Source: GCA-002712965 sp913048525
GTDB lineage: Bacteria; Chloroflexota; Dehalococcoidia; Lucifugimonadales; UBA826
DNA: 64,000 nucleotides
Reading direction: 5' to 3'
NCBI GenBank assembly: GCA_913048525.1
Contig: CAJWWP010000003.1
Coordinates: 1-64,000 of the forward strand
The notes beneath the pieces are model-generated. The model saw only the letters and a program-made list of their open reading frames with translations. It did no database searches and was not told the origin of the DNA. The translations under genes and the position numbers were made by a program. Below are positions 9,944-19,122 of this stretch, piece after piece; position 1 is the stretch's first letter, and each line of letters opens with the position of its first letter.

Positions 9944-9963
9944 CGAGAAAAAAGGAGTTTTAG

Positions 9964-10539
9964 ATGGCACAACGAACTGATGAAGACATCAAGGAAAAAT
10001 TCGATAACTCCTTCACGCGCAAATTCGGCTTCCCGATGAGAAGGCCGGTTGACAAAATTATGGATGAACTAAGACCCACACACATTGAGTTTATCCAGCA
10101 ATCGCCATTTTGTGTCATGGCTACATCCGACACCACGGGTCGCTGTGACGCCTCACCAAAGGGAGGGTTACCGGGTTTTATAAAGGTTCTCAACACTCGC
10201 CAAATTCTAATTCCGGATGTTGCAGGAAACCGACTTTTCCAATCCTACCAAAACACTTCTGAAAATCCCCATATCGGTCTTATATTCTTTATTCCAGGGG
10301 TAAATGAAACCGTACGTGTGAATGGTTCCGTAGAAATTGTGTCTGAACAAGAATTAAAGCGACTCGAAATTGAGCTGGAAGTGCAAAACCCAGATGAAAA
10401 GGCGAAGGTACTACAGGGTATGCTCGTCACAATCGGTGAAGCATACGGGCACTGCCCCAGAGCCTTTACATTTGCTGACCTCTGGGACAAAGACCAAATT
10501 GACGCAAACTCAGGAACACCCAAAAAACTTAACGACTGA
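9964..10539 (+). CDS. Pyridoxamine 5'-phosphate oxidase-like (PPOX) flavoprotein
   Basis: A small FMN- or F420-binding split-barrel protein of 191 residues. The segment SPFCVMATSDTTGRCDASPKGG at about residues 43-64 is the typical PPOX flavin-binding strand pair, and VAGNRLFQSYQN follows it. The length and the alpha-helical N-terminus resemble the MSMEG_1061-type subfamily rather than PdxH. GGAG lies about 6-9 bases upstream of the ATG. It sits 20 bases after the GMC gene and probably shares its transcript. Reaction unknown. Confidence 0.8.
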   Translation: MAQRTDEDIKEKFDNSFTRKFGFPMRRPVDKIMDELRPTHIEFIQQSPFCVMATSDTTGRCDASPKGGLPGFIKVLNTRQILIPDVAGNRLFQSYQNTSENPHIGLIFFIPGVNETVRVNGSVEIVSEQELKRLEIELEVQNPDEKAKVLQGMLVTIGEAYGHCPRAFTFADLWDKDQIDANSGTPKKLND

Positions 10540-10577
10540 GAGAGCAATCTTACAAAGAACTTTCCAATAGATGCACT

Positions 10578-10615
10578 GTACTGGTTCTCGCCAGTACTGC
10601 TATCCTGTAGAACCA
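10578..10615. promoter_or_regulatory. Overlapping inverted repeats before the DUF1800 gene
   Basis: GTACTGG at 10578-10584 pairs exactly with CCAGTAC at 10591-10597 around a 6-base loop. TGGTTCT at 10582-10588 can instead pair with AGAACCA at 10609-10615. The two hairpins share bases, so only one can form at a time. No T-run follows, so this is not a standard terminator. A role in ending the PPOX transcript or controlling DUF1800 is only a guess. Confidence 0.35.
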
Positions 10616-10663
10616 TGTTATTAACAACTCGAAATAGTCATAAGTAATGACGGAGATTCGACT

Positions 10664-12061
10664 ATGGTGCTAACTAAAGCGGACACCAAAATAGATCTAA
10701 TGGCCCACCTTATGAGAAGAGCTGGTTTCGGTGCTTCTCGTGAAGAACTGGAAATGCGATCCCAAATCGGATACGAAAAAACTGTAGAGGAACTGCTCAC
10801 CCCCTCTTCTCAAGATCCCGTCGATCGGTACCAGTTTCTCAGGTATTATCCTATGTGGTGGAAGCCTGGGACGATGGGAGGACTGGGACAGGCGGAATGG
10901 GTATGGACCATGATCAGTACCCCAGCTCCATTGCAGGAAAAAATGTGTCTTTTCTACCACAATATCTTTGCTACAGGAGTGGCCAAAGTCGACCATTACG
11001 ACGAAATCCAAGACATGATCGACATGTTCCGTCAAAAAGGTCTAGGAAACTATAAAGAAATTCTTATGGAGGTGGCGAAAAGCCCCGCCATGATCTACTG
11101 GCTTGATAATAATGAGAATCACGCGGACTCTGTTAACGAAAACTGGGGTAGGGAACTTCTCGAATTATTCACCATGGGAGTCGGAAACTATACAGAGGCT
11201 GATGTGCGTGAATGTTCCAGGGCATTCACCGGCTGGACACTTGAACATAAATTACCTCGATTCCACATGGGCAGGTGGGACTGGGAATTTAAATTCATCC
11301 CTGAAGACCACGATTACACTGAGAAGGAATTCTTGGGCCACTCTGGAAACTTCGATGGAGAGGAAGTCATCGACATCATTCTCTCAAAGCCAGCCACTGC
11401 TCAGTTCATCGCGCGTCACCTATACAGCTTTTTTGTCGCAGACGAACCTCAGGTACCAGCATGGTCTGTTATATCTCCAAATGATCCGGAAGCAGTAAAC
11501 TTTCTTGCTGACGCTTTGATCACCTCCGACTACCACATGGGTACCGTACTTAAGAAACTTTTTAAAAGCGAATTCTTTAAAGAACAGCGATTTTCCAGAG
11601 TCAAGAACCCAACAGAGGTGGTAATTAGCACCCTCAGACTAGTGGGAGGAACAGACAGACCTTCTCCAGAAACGTTGGACTGGACAGGACAGATTGCCTA
11701 CATGGGTCAAGACCTTTTAAATCCCCCTAGCGTTGAAGGCTGGCATAACGGTATTGAATGGATAAACAGTGGAACCCTGATGAAGAGAACTAATTTCGTC
11801 TCAGAACTCATATCCGACACACTACGTCCGGGAGTGAGACAGATTATCGACCGTATAAAAATTGCCGGGACAAACCCAGCAGACATCGTAGACACATGCT
11901 TAGATATCATGGGCCCCATGGAAGTTTCCGACCAAACTCGATCAGAACTGGTTGACCACTCTGAGAAAGAGGGAGACTTCAGTTGGAACACCACTGGGGA
12001 GGAAAGATTAATAGAACTTCTCCAGCTGCTTGTCGCAACCCGTGAATATCAATTCGCTTAA
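10664..12061 (+). CDS. DUF1800 family protein
   Basis: A 465-residue member of the DUF1800 family. Recognisable family text includes HLMRRAGFGASREE (about residues 14-27), EKMCLFYHNIFATG in the first third, the conserved NENWGRELLELFTMGVGNYTE near 158, ECSRAFTGWT near 182, and PPSVEGWHNG near 358. DUF1800 genes commonly stand next to DUF1501 genes, as here (66-base gap). The biochemical role is not established. Unlike many relatives there is no N-terminal signal peptide or twin-arginine motif, so this copy looks cytoplasmic. Confidence 0.88.
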   Translation: MVLTKADTKIDLMAHLMRRAGFGASREELEMRSQIGYEKTVEELLTPSSQDPVDRYQFLRYYPMWWKPGTMGGLGQAEWVWTMISTPAPLQEKMCLFYHNIFATGVAKVDHYDEIQDMIDMFRQKGLGNYKEILMEVAKSPAMIYWLDNNENHADSVNENWGRELLELFTMGVGNYTEADVRECSRAFTGWTLEHKLPRFHMGRWDWEFKFIPEDHDYTEKEFLGHSGNFDGEEVIDIILSKPATAQFIARHLYSFFVADEPQVPAWSVISPNDPEAVNFLADALITSDYHMGTVLKKLFKSEFFKEQRFSRVKNPTEVVISTLRLVGGTDRPSPETLDWTGQIAYMGQDLLNPPSVEGWHNGIEWINSGTLMKRTNFVSELISDTLRPGVRQIIDRIKIAGTNPADIVDTCLDIMGPMEVSDQTRSELVDHSEKEGDFSWNTTGEERLIELLQLLVATREYQFA

Positions 12062-12126
12062 ACCTTATATACTTACAGGCCTTATAGGTTGAGTTTTGTA
12101 AAGTAACTCATTCAAGGAAGATATAT

Positions 12127-13254
12127 ATGACGGACTCCACCAAAGACCCGGTTATTGTTGTCCTGCAATTGAGCGGTGGCAATGACTATATGAATACCGT
12201 CGTTCCTCACTCCAATTCACAGTACAGAGACTATCGTCCGAACGTGAATATCGCTGAGCATGAAGTATTACGTCTTAATAACGAAATCGGATTTCATCCA
12301 TCAATGACACCACTTGCAGAAATGTATCGGGAGGGAAACGTGGCGATTATCCACGGAGTTGGATATGAGAATTCTCCTCGTTCTCATTTTCGCTCGATGG
12401 ATATATGGCACACATGCGAACCGGAAACCCTGGGCACCGAAGGATGGCTCGGTAGAGCTGTAAACCATATTGATCCAAACAAGGAAAATGTAGTCACAGC
12501 GGTCAGTATGGGACCTTCTCTTTTTCGAGCGTTGGTTGCCCCCGGCGTGCCAGTCGCAACAGTAGAGAATCTTGACAATTACGGTCTCTTAACAGATATA
12601 TCACCCGAGGAGAAAAGGGACCGCGTTCTGGATCGGTACAAGCGAATATACTCCCCAATGATAGGTTCTGGACCAGTCATGGATTTCCTGGGACAGACAG
12701 GTCTTGACGCACTGAAGGGGGCGGACATATTAAATATCGCACCAGAAAAGTACTCCTCAACTGTAGAATACGGAGATAGCTCCATATCGAAAAAATTAAG
12801 AAGTATCGCCCAAATTCATCTCGCAGAACTTGGAACACGCGTTTTTTACTGTGACCTAGGCAGTTTTGACACGCACGCTGACCAACTTGCAACGCATGAC
12901 AAGCTATGGACAGCAGCCTCAGGCGCAATTCGTGACTTCTTTGACGATCTCGAGGAGCACAACGCAGCGGACAACGTAACGATGTTTTTATTCTCGGAGT
13001 TTGGTCGTCGAGTCTATGATAACGGAGCAGGAACAGATCACGGTGCCGGAGGGGTCTGCCTAGCTATTGGAAAGCAAGTTAAGGGTGGAGAATACGGACG
13101 ATACCCATCGATGAAAGAGTCAGATCTGGACCAGGGAGACCTCGTACCCAATCTGGATTTCCGTGGTGTTTATACCACATTAGTTGAAGATTGGATGAAA
13201 CTAGATCCTGTACCTATAGTTGGTGGTCAGTTTGAGAAGCCCACGTTTATATAG
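12127..13254 (+). CDS. DUF1501 family protein
   Basis: A 375-residue DUF1501 protein, a family with a sulfatase/alkaline-phosphatase-like core. Family landmarks are LQLSGGNDYMNTVVP at about residues 12-26, HPSMTPLAEMY near 58, SHFRSMDIWHT near 87, FDTHADQ near 245 and FLFSEFGRRVYDNGAGTDHGAGG near 283-305. The final stretch supplies Asp/His residues that may bind metal. Most relatives carry a Tat signal; this one begins directly with the core. AAGGAAGA precedes the start. It lies between DUF1800 and the NHL gene on the same strand, suggesting one unit. Confidence 0.88.
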   Translation: MTDSTKDPVIVVLQLSGGNDYMNTVVPHSNSQYRDYRPNVNIAEHEVLRLNNEIGFHPSMTPLAEMYREGNVAIIHGVGYENSPRSHFRSMDIWHTCEPETLGTEGWLGRAVNHIDPNKENVVTAVSMGPSLFRALVAPGVPVATVENLDNYGLLTDISPEEKRDRVLDRYKRIYSPMIGSGPVMDFLGQTGLDALKGADILNIAPEKYSSTVEYGDSSISKKLRSIAQIHLAELGTRVFYCDLGSFDTHADQLATHDKLWTAASGAIRDFFDDLEEHNAADNVTMFLFSEFGRRVYDNGAGTDHGAGGVCLAIGKQVKGGEYGRYPSMKESDLDQGDLVPNLDFRGVYTTLVEDWMKLDPVPIVGGQFEKPTFI

Positions 13255-13291
13255 CCGTTTAAATACATTGACCCGGTAGAGAAATAGCAAA

Positions 13292-14287
13292 ATGTTAACG
13301 ACTTCAGTAAAGGGAAGAGCCCTAGATTACTCTCGAGTAGTCGGTGGAAGAGCTTTCCGTGGCATCGTATACGTAGAATTCGGCGACGGCGACGAGATTT
13401 ACGTGGTTACTCGAGACTCATACGCTTCCGGGATAGCAAAAATCACCATAGGGCCCGAAATCGATGACGAGGAAGAAGTATTTACATTTGCCAATATCTC
13501 TGAGGGTATCTTCGACGATTCATGGCCGACTTGCGCTGTTTTTAATGGTGGGAAACTATATGTAACTGATGAATTGAAAAATTGCGTCCGGGTTTTTGAC
13601 TCAGAAGGGAATCTCCTAACGGAGTTCGGGAAAGCAGGAGACAAACACGGTGAATTTGACCGCCCTTCTGGAATCACCAGCGATTCAAACAACAACATAT
13701 TTGTAAGCGACACTTTAAACCACAGAGTTCAAAAATTCTCCTCAGACGGCACTTTTATCACTGAGTTTGGTTCATACGGAGTTGGCCGAGGCCAACTCAA
13801 CTCCCCCTGGGGGATGTCACTAGACAATTCGGGAAATTTGCTGGTAGCAGACCACCTCAATAACCGGGTTCAAAAATTCTCTCCTGATGGAAACCATATA
13901 AACACATTCGGGAATGATGGTACCGAAGCTGAAACACTAAACCACCCCTCAGACATCACTATTGACCCAGATGGTGACATTTATGTTTCAGACTGGGCAA
14001 ACGACAGAGTCCAAGTATTTGACAGGGATGGCATCCATATAACCGCTGTCTACGGAGCCGCGTTCGAACTTTCAAAGTGGCAGCAGCAATATGTCAGAGG
14101 TAACCCCGATGTGTACAAGGCTCGCCGCCGGGTTGCAACATTGGAGCCAGAGAAATGGTTTGCGCTACCCACAGGCGTAGCCTATGACGCTAAGAAGTCT
14201 AGATTACTGGTAGTCGATTCACAGCGATGGAGAATCCAAATCTTTGATAAGTTAACAAATTATTCGGATCCGCAGTTCAACATCTAG
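13292..14287 (+). CDS. NHL-repeat beta-propeller protein
   Basis: A 331-residue protein built of about five to six NHL-type repeats. The repeated pattern is a short strand ending NNRVQKF or NHRVQKF, then SPDG, then FG, then a P-[ST]-[GD]-I segment. Clear repeats lie at about residues 80-120, 125-165, 170-210 and 215-255, with a weaker one at the end (SRLLVVDSQRWRIQIF). NHL propellers usually bind protein, RNA or small ligands, and some are lyases. No signal peptide is evident. It follows DUF1501 by 37 bases and converges on the small membrane-anchored gene at 14297. Confidence 0.85.
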   Translation: MLTTSVKGRALDYSRVVGGRAFRGIVYVEFGDGDEIYVVTRDSYASGIAKITIGPEIDDEEEVFTFANISEGIFDDSWPTCAVFNGGKLYVTDELKNCVRVFDSEGNLLTEFGKAGDKHGEFDRPSGITSDSNNNIFVSDTLNHRVQKFSSDGTFITEFGSYGVGRGQLNSPWGMSLDNSGNLLVADHLNNRVQKFSPDGNHINTFGNDGTEAETLNHPSDITIDPDGDIYVSDWANDRVQVFDRDGIHITAVYGAAFELSKWQQQYVRGNPDVYKARRRVATLEPEKWFALPTGVAYDAKKSRLLVVDSQRWRIQIFDKLTNYSDPQFNI

Positions 14288-14296
14288 TTCGTCCCG

Positions 14297-14677
14297 CTAG
14301 CAGTCTGCCTTTACAGATACAATCTCTCCCGTATCCTCGTAATACCGCCAGAAAGCACCAGACAGTTGATCCGTAACGGTCCATTCGTGACCTTCCCTGT
14401 AGTGATGGTCATTCGTCCACGGCATTCGCATCCAAACCGCCTCAAACCGGTGAGCGTTTTTCAAATACATATCTCCATTAGAACATTCTTCTTCCAAAAA
14501 TTTCCTTACCTGAAATAAGGCTTCGGAACGGGGTTTTCGAGGAGTATTTTCTGCTACAGCTGTGGCCTGAGTTTCCGCACTAGTTGCCAAGCTTATCTCT
14601 GTAAACGGAATTCTACCGTAGGAACCAACAAGTATAATTGCAACGGCTATTGCCCCTACGATGAACCATTTAAGCAA
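14297..14677 (-). CDS. Small membrane-anchored hypothetical protein
   Basis: I do not recognise this 126-residue protein. Residues 3-20 form one hydrophobic segment (FIVGAIAVAIILVGS) preceded by a lysine, so it is probably a type II-anchored or exported protein. The rest is soluble with many W, H, R and E residues, and two cysteines fall in the C-terminal part, one (DC) at the very end. The start is TTG at 14677 with GAGGTGG upstream. It lies downstream of the ABC permease genes on the same strand (115-base gap) and could be part of that operon. Confidence 0.6.
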   Translation of the reverse strand: MLKWFIVGAIAVAIILVGSYGRIPFTEISLATSAETQATAVAENTPRKPRSEALFQVRKFLEEECSNGDMYLKNAHRFEAVWMRMPWTNDHHYREGHEWTVTDQLSGAFWRYYEDTGEIVSVKADC

Positions 14678-14792
14678 CCTATTTTACCACCTCTGCTAAG
14701 CGGTTCTTTCATGCGATGGTGACTAAACAACTCTCTCCACAAAACAAAACCGCAGCGTTAAGAATCGACCAACAAAATTGTGGTCAAAACAA

Positions 14793-15773
14793 TTATATCT
14801 GTCTCAGCCTCGGGTCCCAACGATCACGAAGCCAGTCCCCACAAAAGTTGAAGGACAGCACGGTCAGGAAAATAGCCATTCCTGGGAAGAAAGCGACCCA
14901 CCAAGCGGAGCCGAGATACTCCCTTCCATTGGAAATATCAGCACCCCAGGATGGAGTTGGTGGAGGAACGCCTGCACCCAAAAACGATAGAATGCTCTCC
15001 GACAAAATGGTGTTGCCCACTTGCAACGTAGTCGCGACAATCACAGTGCTACTAACAGCAGGCAGTAAGTGCTTCAACATAAGCCTTGGTGTCGAAGCAC
15101 CAGCAACACGTGCCAACGCGATGAAGTCAAAGCTCCTGACCTGCAATGTCTGCCCTCGCACCAAACGGGCTATCCCGGCCCATGCTCCCAGTGCCAAAAC
15201 AAAGGCTACGACTGTAAAACTCTGTCCCAACACAAAGACGAGTGCTATTGCCAACAGTAGATAGGGAATAGCGTTAAACACATCGACAATACGCATTATT
15301 ACTTCATCGATAATGCCACCGTAGTAACCGGCAACTAGCCCCACCAAGGTGCCAAAAACGGTCCCAACACATATAGCTACTGCCGCAAGACTGAGAGACA
15401 ATCTGGCCCCGAAGATGATCCTGCTAAGAAGGTCACGGCCAAGCTGATCCGCACCCAAAAGGAAGTGGTAAACTTTTTCATCCCTTCCGAGTGGAACGCC
15501 ATTTGTATTACAAGCTTCAAACTTATTTGATAATTGACCCTCCTCGCAGGGCTCCGCCCAGGCAGGGCTGGCCAAAACAGCCCTCAATTGATCTTTTTCT
15601 GGTTCATAAGGAGCAATCAACGGAGCGAAAATCGCACAGATAATCAAAGTACCAAGAATGATAAATGGAATTAGAGGCCATCGCCTAAGTACATAAATAG
15701 TTCTATTCAGGAAGGATTCCCTATTCACATCTTGCAATTCTTCCAGTGTTCGCTGGCCAGCAGGAGTTGTCAA
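14793..15773 (-). CDS. ABC transporter permease, DppC/OppC type
   Basis: The second membrane permease of a peptide/nickel-type ABC importer. At 326 residues it has an N-terminal hydrophobic segment (LIPFIILGTLIICAIFAPLI, residues about 34-53), a periplasmic loop, then five more membrane segments. The ATPase-docking EAA-type loop (GAWAGIARLVRGQ, then ALARVAGAS) is in the second half, and the C-terminus has the FNFCGDWLRDRWDPRLR tail typical of DppC. It follows the first permease by 9 bases. No ATP-binding subunit gene is found near it. Confidence 0.9.
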   Translation of the reverse strand: MTTPAGQRTLEELQDVNRESFLNRTIYVLRRWPLIPFIILGTLIICAIFAPLIAPYEPEKDQLRAVLASPAWAEPCEEGQLSNKFEACNTNGVPLGRDEKVYHFLLGADQLGRDLLSRIIFGARLSLSLAAVAICVGTVFGTLVGLVAGYYGGIIDEVIMRIVDVFNAIPYLLLAIALVFVLGQSFTVVAFVLALGAWAGIARLVRGQTLQVRSFDFIALARVAGASTPRLMLKHLLPAVSSTVIVATTLQVGNTILSESILSFLGAGVPPPTPSWGADISNGREYLGSAWWVAFFPGMAIFLTVLSFNFCGDWLRDRWDPRLRQI

Positions 15774-15782
15774 AATAAATCC

Positions 15783-16730
15783 TTAGTTATACCGGATTCT
15801 TGGGTCAATAAAGGCATACAGAATATCTATTACAAAAACGGCAAAGACGTAAACAACGGTAAACACAAGAACTGCACCAGTCATGAGGGGGAAATCATTG
15901 TTTAAAATAGACGTATAAGTCATCATGCCAAGCCCTGGCCAGGCGAAAACGGTCTCGGTTACAACTGTTCCACCTATAAAGCCGACGAGAATCAAGGCGG
16001 AGAAAGTTAGTGGGGGAATAAGGGCATTTTTAAACGCGTGTTTCCAGATGACTGAAGTATTTCCAACACCTTTGGCGCGAGCTAATTTAATAAATTCAGA
16101 GTCAAGAACGTCCAACATAGAAGATCTAACCAGTCGCATCAATCCCGCAGAGGCCAGCCACCCCAAAGTAACGGCCGGCATTATAAAGTGCTTGGTTTTC
16201 TCAAAAGCATTGGCCGCATCATGTCCACGCGTGCCCGACGGCAACCAGTCCAAATTTACCGAAAAAACGAGTATAAGCATTATTCCTAACCAGAATGGAG
16301 GTAATGCCTGCCCAAAGACAGCAAAGGTCCTTCCGAATGCATCAAGAAGTGTCCCTCGCTTTACAGCTGACAAAATCCCGATCGGAATTCCAGTTATAAG
16401 AACGAATAGAGTCGCCGACAGCCCAAGTTGTATGCTAGCAGGTGCAAAATGTTTAACCATTTCCAGTACTGGTAGTCCAGTTTTCAGGGAAGTTCCAAAA
16501 TCTCCCTGAAAAATCCCTTTGCCAATCCAAATCAAATACTGAACTACTACTGGCTTATCGAGATGAAAATCCTTTCCCCAGGCCTCCCACTGCTCCGGCG
16601 AGACATATCCAACATTAAGCATTACATTACGGGGATCCCCCTGTAGACGGGAGAGAGCGAACACAATGAGCGTCGCAGCAAAGATCGCCAATATCAAAAA
16701 GACAAACCGGCGAATTATAAATCTTGTCAT
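15783..16730 (-). CDS. ABC transporter permease, DppB/OppB type
   Basis: The first membrane permease of the peptide-type importer, about 315 residues. It has an N-terminal membrane segment, a periplasmic region with QGDFGTSLKTGLPVLEM, then further membrane helices. The EAA loop reads GLMRLVRSSMLDVL...FIKLARAKG, and the C-terminal DPRIRYN is typical of DppB. ATG at 16730 is chosen over the adjacent TTG because GAGG lies 8 bases before it. It is separated from the binding-protein gene by a 130-base spacer with strong hairpins. Confidence 0.9.
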   Translation of the reverse strand: MTRFIIRRFVFLILAIFAATLIVFALSRLQGDPRNVMLNVGYVSPEQWEAWGKDFHLDKPVVVQYLIWIGKGIFQGDFGTSLKTGLPVLEMVKHFAPASIQLGLSATLFVLITGIPIGILSAVKRGTLLDAFGRTFAVFGQALPPFWLGIMLILVFSVNLDWLPSGTRGHDAANAFEKTKHFIMPAVTLGWLASAGLMRLVRSSMLDVLDSEFIKLARAKGVGNTSVIWKHAFKNALIPPLTFSALILVGFIGGTVVTETVFAWPGLGMMTYTSILNNDFPLMTGAVLVFTVVYVFAVFVIDILYAFIDPRIRYN

Positions 16731-16741
16731 CAACTATCCCT

Positions 16742-16828
16742 CGACAGGTACCGCTCGGAGACCTGTCGTTCTAATCAAACAACGCAACATGTCGGCGCCC
16801 CTCCGCTCCGCGAAGGAAACGCCGACAT
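16742..16828 (-). promoter_or_regulatory. Two hairpins between binding-protein and permease genes
   Basis: Two perfect inverted repeats lie in the spacer. ATGTCGGCG at 16789-16797 pairs with CGCCGACAT at 16820-16828 (22-base loop), and CGACAGGT at 16742-16749 pairs with ACCTGTCG at 16761-16768 (11-base loop). Neither is followed by a T-run on the transcribed strand. In ABC operons such structures often stabilise the upstream binding-protein mRNA or partly stop transcription, so that less permease is made. That role is inferred here. Confidence 0.6.
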
Positions 16829-16860
16829 ACTAATACCCTGCGCAGTGCAGGTAATTAAAT

Positions 16861-19119
16861 CTATTGTCTTGGAACTATTGTCTCGAACGAGTTGGGGAGA
16901 TCATATGGACGAAGGTCCCAACCTCTTATGGTATCCGGGTTATATCCGATGAGAACCGGAACTTCCACGGTACCAATGGTCAGAGTCTTGTCAAAGTAGT
17001 CGTCCCACATTACCTCACGGGAGGCAAGGTTGTCAGCAGAGCCTTTCGCCTGCACTCTTGTTTCCTCACGGTTCGACCAGTACAAGTTGTCCTCAAGGCT
17101 TGGGTTCCATCCACCAGCCGGCAATGGCCAGAGACCACCACCTGCTGTGCCACCACCATCACCGAGACGACCCTGTTTGCTTGTTGGTCCCCAGCGAGTC
17201 ATCCACGGTACGTGGAGCTCCCTGCCTAACATAGTCGGACGCCTGGATGAATACTGGGTGCTATCTATCCATGGCTCAAGTCCAAGGTGTTCCTTCCACT
17301 GCCCTACAACGGCCTCACAGACCTCCAAGGAGGTTCCGTTACCCTGCGAGCAGAAGAATTCAAATTCGAATCCGGGCTCCACTCCAGATTCAGCCAGGTG
17401 TGCCCGGGCCGTGTCTGGATCAAAGGCATAGCTCCACCGGTCTTTATATTCAGGATGTAGCTGATGCAGTGACATACCTGGCTGCGCGCCACCATAAACA
17501 GCACCACCATACCCGCCTGTAACTGATGACGCGATGAGATCGCGTTCAATGGAGTAGGCCAGCGCCTTCCTGAAAGCCTTAGCGCTGTTCATTCTTGGGG
17601 TGTCATAAGAGAATCTGTCGGTATCTCTAAAGTCGAAACCAACCGAGTCATCCGTAAACTGAGCATCAAACCCATCGAAGGTAAAGTCGAAGTTAGCGAC
17701 CGTACACCCTGCACCTGGCTCGTCTTGAATGCCAGAGGCTGCCCGGTCGATCCCCACGCATTCTAGGCGGGGGTCTCCAATCCAAGGGTACTTGTCCGTC
17801 GGGATGAATCCCGGCCTTATCATCGGCGTTCCTGACAAATCCTTGTCAGGAAGTTTCGAGCCGGGCGGATAGGCAAAGGACCAGTTGTTCCCGGCAAAAT
17901 ACATGAAGTTACCGTTGATCGTGTCCAATCCTTCGTGGAAGCTAAAGCCGGCTTTATCAAGTCTGCCAACGTCCTGAATTGAGGCAGCCGCTATATCAGC
18001 CGCTCCAGTTTGGAGCATAGCCGAGCGCTGCTGGGCCTCATTTGCCTGCAAGAAAATGATCTTGTCAAAAGCAGGACTCTGCTTCCAGTGATCCACTCGA
18101 GACTGTGCCTCGATTCTCTCTGCGGCCATCCATTCTTCTACAACGAAGGGACCAGATCCATGCGGTACCCCAAACGTGGTTCCAAGCTCATCATAGAGCG
18201 TCTTGGACTGCATCCAAACGGCGTCCTGACATATTGATGAAGCATCTTGAAGACCATCACCTATAAAGGCCCTGTTGGGGGCTTCGGCAATGTACTTAGA
18301 AGGAGATGTCCATTTTTTATAGTATTCATACGCTTGAGAAGAGTTTGAGTGTGCGGACTCAATGTTGTCAGCTCCAGCGTCATTAAAGGACCAGGCAAAG
18401 TCTTCGCCCGTCAGCTCACCAACATTTATCATGTCTCCATCTACGATCCTGTAGAAATCGATCCCCTCTCGTATATGGACCCGTATGGTGCCTTGTTCGT
18501 CCGGATCTGTCAGATCTGCCTGATCAAGTTCGGCAAGAGTTTTACCTTCCATGGTTAGCTCTCCGCCACCCTTCTTAGGCACAATCATTTCCCAACCGGT
18601 TGCCACATATCCTGCGTGACAGGCCCGATCGGTATTCACGATCGCATTACCCTGGTCGTCAAAAGTCGGCTCCCAACCTAAAGCAGGTTCCTGGAACCCA
18701 AAAAACCCGTGGAACATAACGTCCGGCCAGGTTCCCTTTCCGTTGAGGAACTGGGGGCTACCCACGTTATCAAGTACAACCGTCACGGTCGCACTAACCT
18801 GTTCAACAGGCTCCACTGTGAGAGACCCAGAAGAAGCGGTGCTTCCTGAACCCCCCGATGCTGCTGAGGTGCCTTGCACCGCGGCCAGCGCTGGAGCGGC
18901 TGCTGCAGGCGCTGCAGGCGCAGATGGCGCCGACGGAGCAGACCCAGCCGACGCGGCGGCCGCAGTACCTCCCCCTGCCGCTGCTGGAGCGGCTGCGGCT
19001 GCGGCTGCAGGCGCAGATGGCGCCGCAGCTTCCTCTGAAGATCCGCAGGCACTAACGGCCATTGCAAAAATAGCAACCAGCGCAAGTACCAAGATCCCAT
19101 ACTTTCCTTTTAATATCAT
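16861..19119 (-). CDS. ABC transporter substrate-binding lipoprotein (solute-binding family 5)
   Basis: The extracellular binding protein of a peptide/oligopeptide-type ABC importer, about 752 residues, longer than the usual 500-600. The N-terminus is a lipoprotein signal peptide with the lipobox AVSAC and Cys25 as lipidation site. An Ala/Pro/Ser/Gly-rich low-complexity linker covers about residues 28-100. The folded part has family 5 features such as the SFNDAGADNIES region and SAKAFRKALAYSIERDLIASSV near 505-525. ATG at 19119 is chosen because GGAGG lies 5 bases before it. It is first in an operon with the two permeases. Ligand unknown. Confidence 0.87.
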   Translation of the reverse strand: MILKGKYGILVLALVAIFAMAVSACGSSEEAAAPSAPAAAAAAAPAAAGGGTAAAASAGSAPSAPSAPAAPAAAAPALAAVQGTSAASGGSGSTASSGSLTVEPVEQVSATVTVVLDNVGSPQFLNGKGTWPDVMFHGFFGFQEPALGWEPTFDDQGNAIVNTDRACHAGYVATGWEMIVPKKGGGELTMEGKTLAELDQADLTDPDEQGTIRVHIREGIDFYRIVDGDMINVGELTGEDFAWSFNDAGADNIESAHSNSSQAYEYYKKWTSPSKYIAEAPNRAFIGDGLQDASSICQDAVWMQSKTLYDELGTTFGVPHGSGPFVVEEWMAAERIEAQSRVDHWKQSPAFDKIIFLQANEAQQRSAMLQTGAADIAAASIQDVGRLDKAGFSFHEGLDTINGNFMYFAGNNWSFAYPPGSKLPDKDLSGTPMIRPGFIPTDKYPWIGDPRLECVGIDRAASGIQDEPGAGCTVANFDFTFDGFDAQFTDDSVGFDFRDTDRFSYDTPRMNSAKAFRKALAYSIERDLIASSVTGGYGGAVYGGAQPGMSLHQLHPEYKDRWSYAFDPDTARAHLAESGVEPGFEFEFFCSQGNGTSLEVCEAVVGQWKEHLGLEPWIDSTQYSSRRPTMLGRELHVPWMTRWGPTSKQGRLGDGGGTAGGGLWPLPAGGWNPSLEDNLYWSNREETRVQAKGSADNLASREVMWDDYFDKTLTIGTVEVPVLIGYNPDTIRGWDLRPYDLPNSFETIVPRQ

Positions 19120-19122
19120 CAA

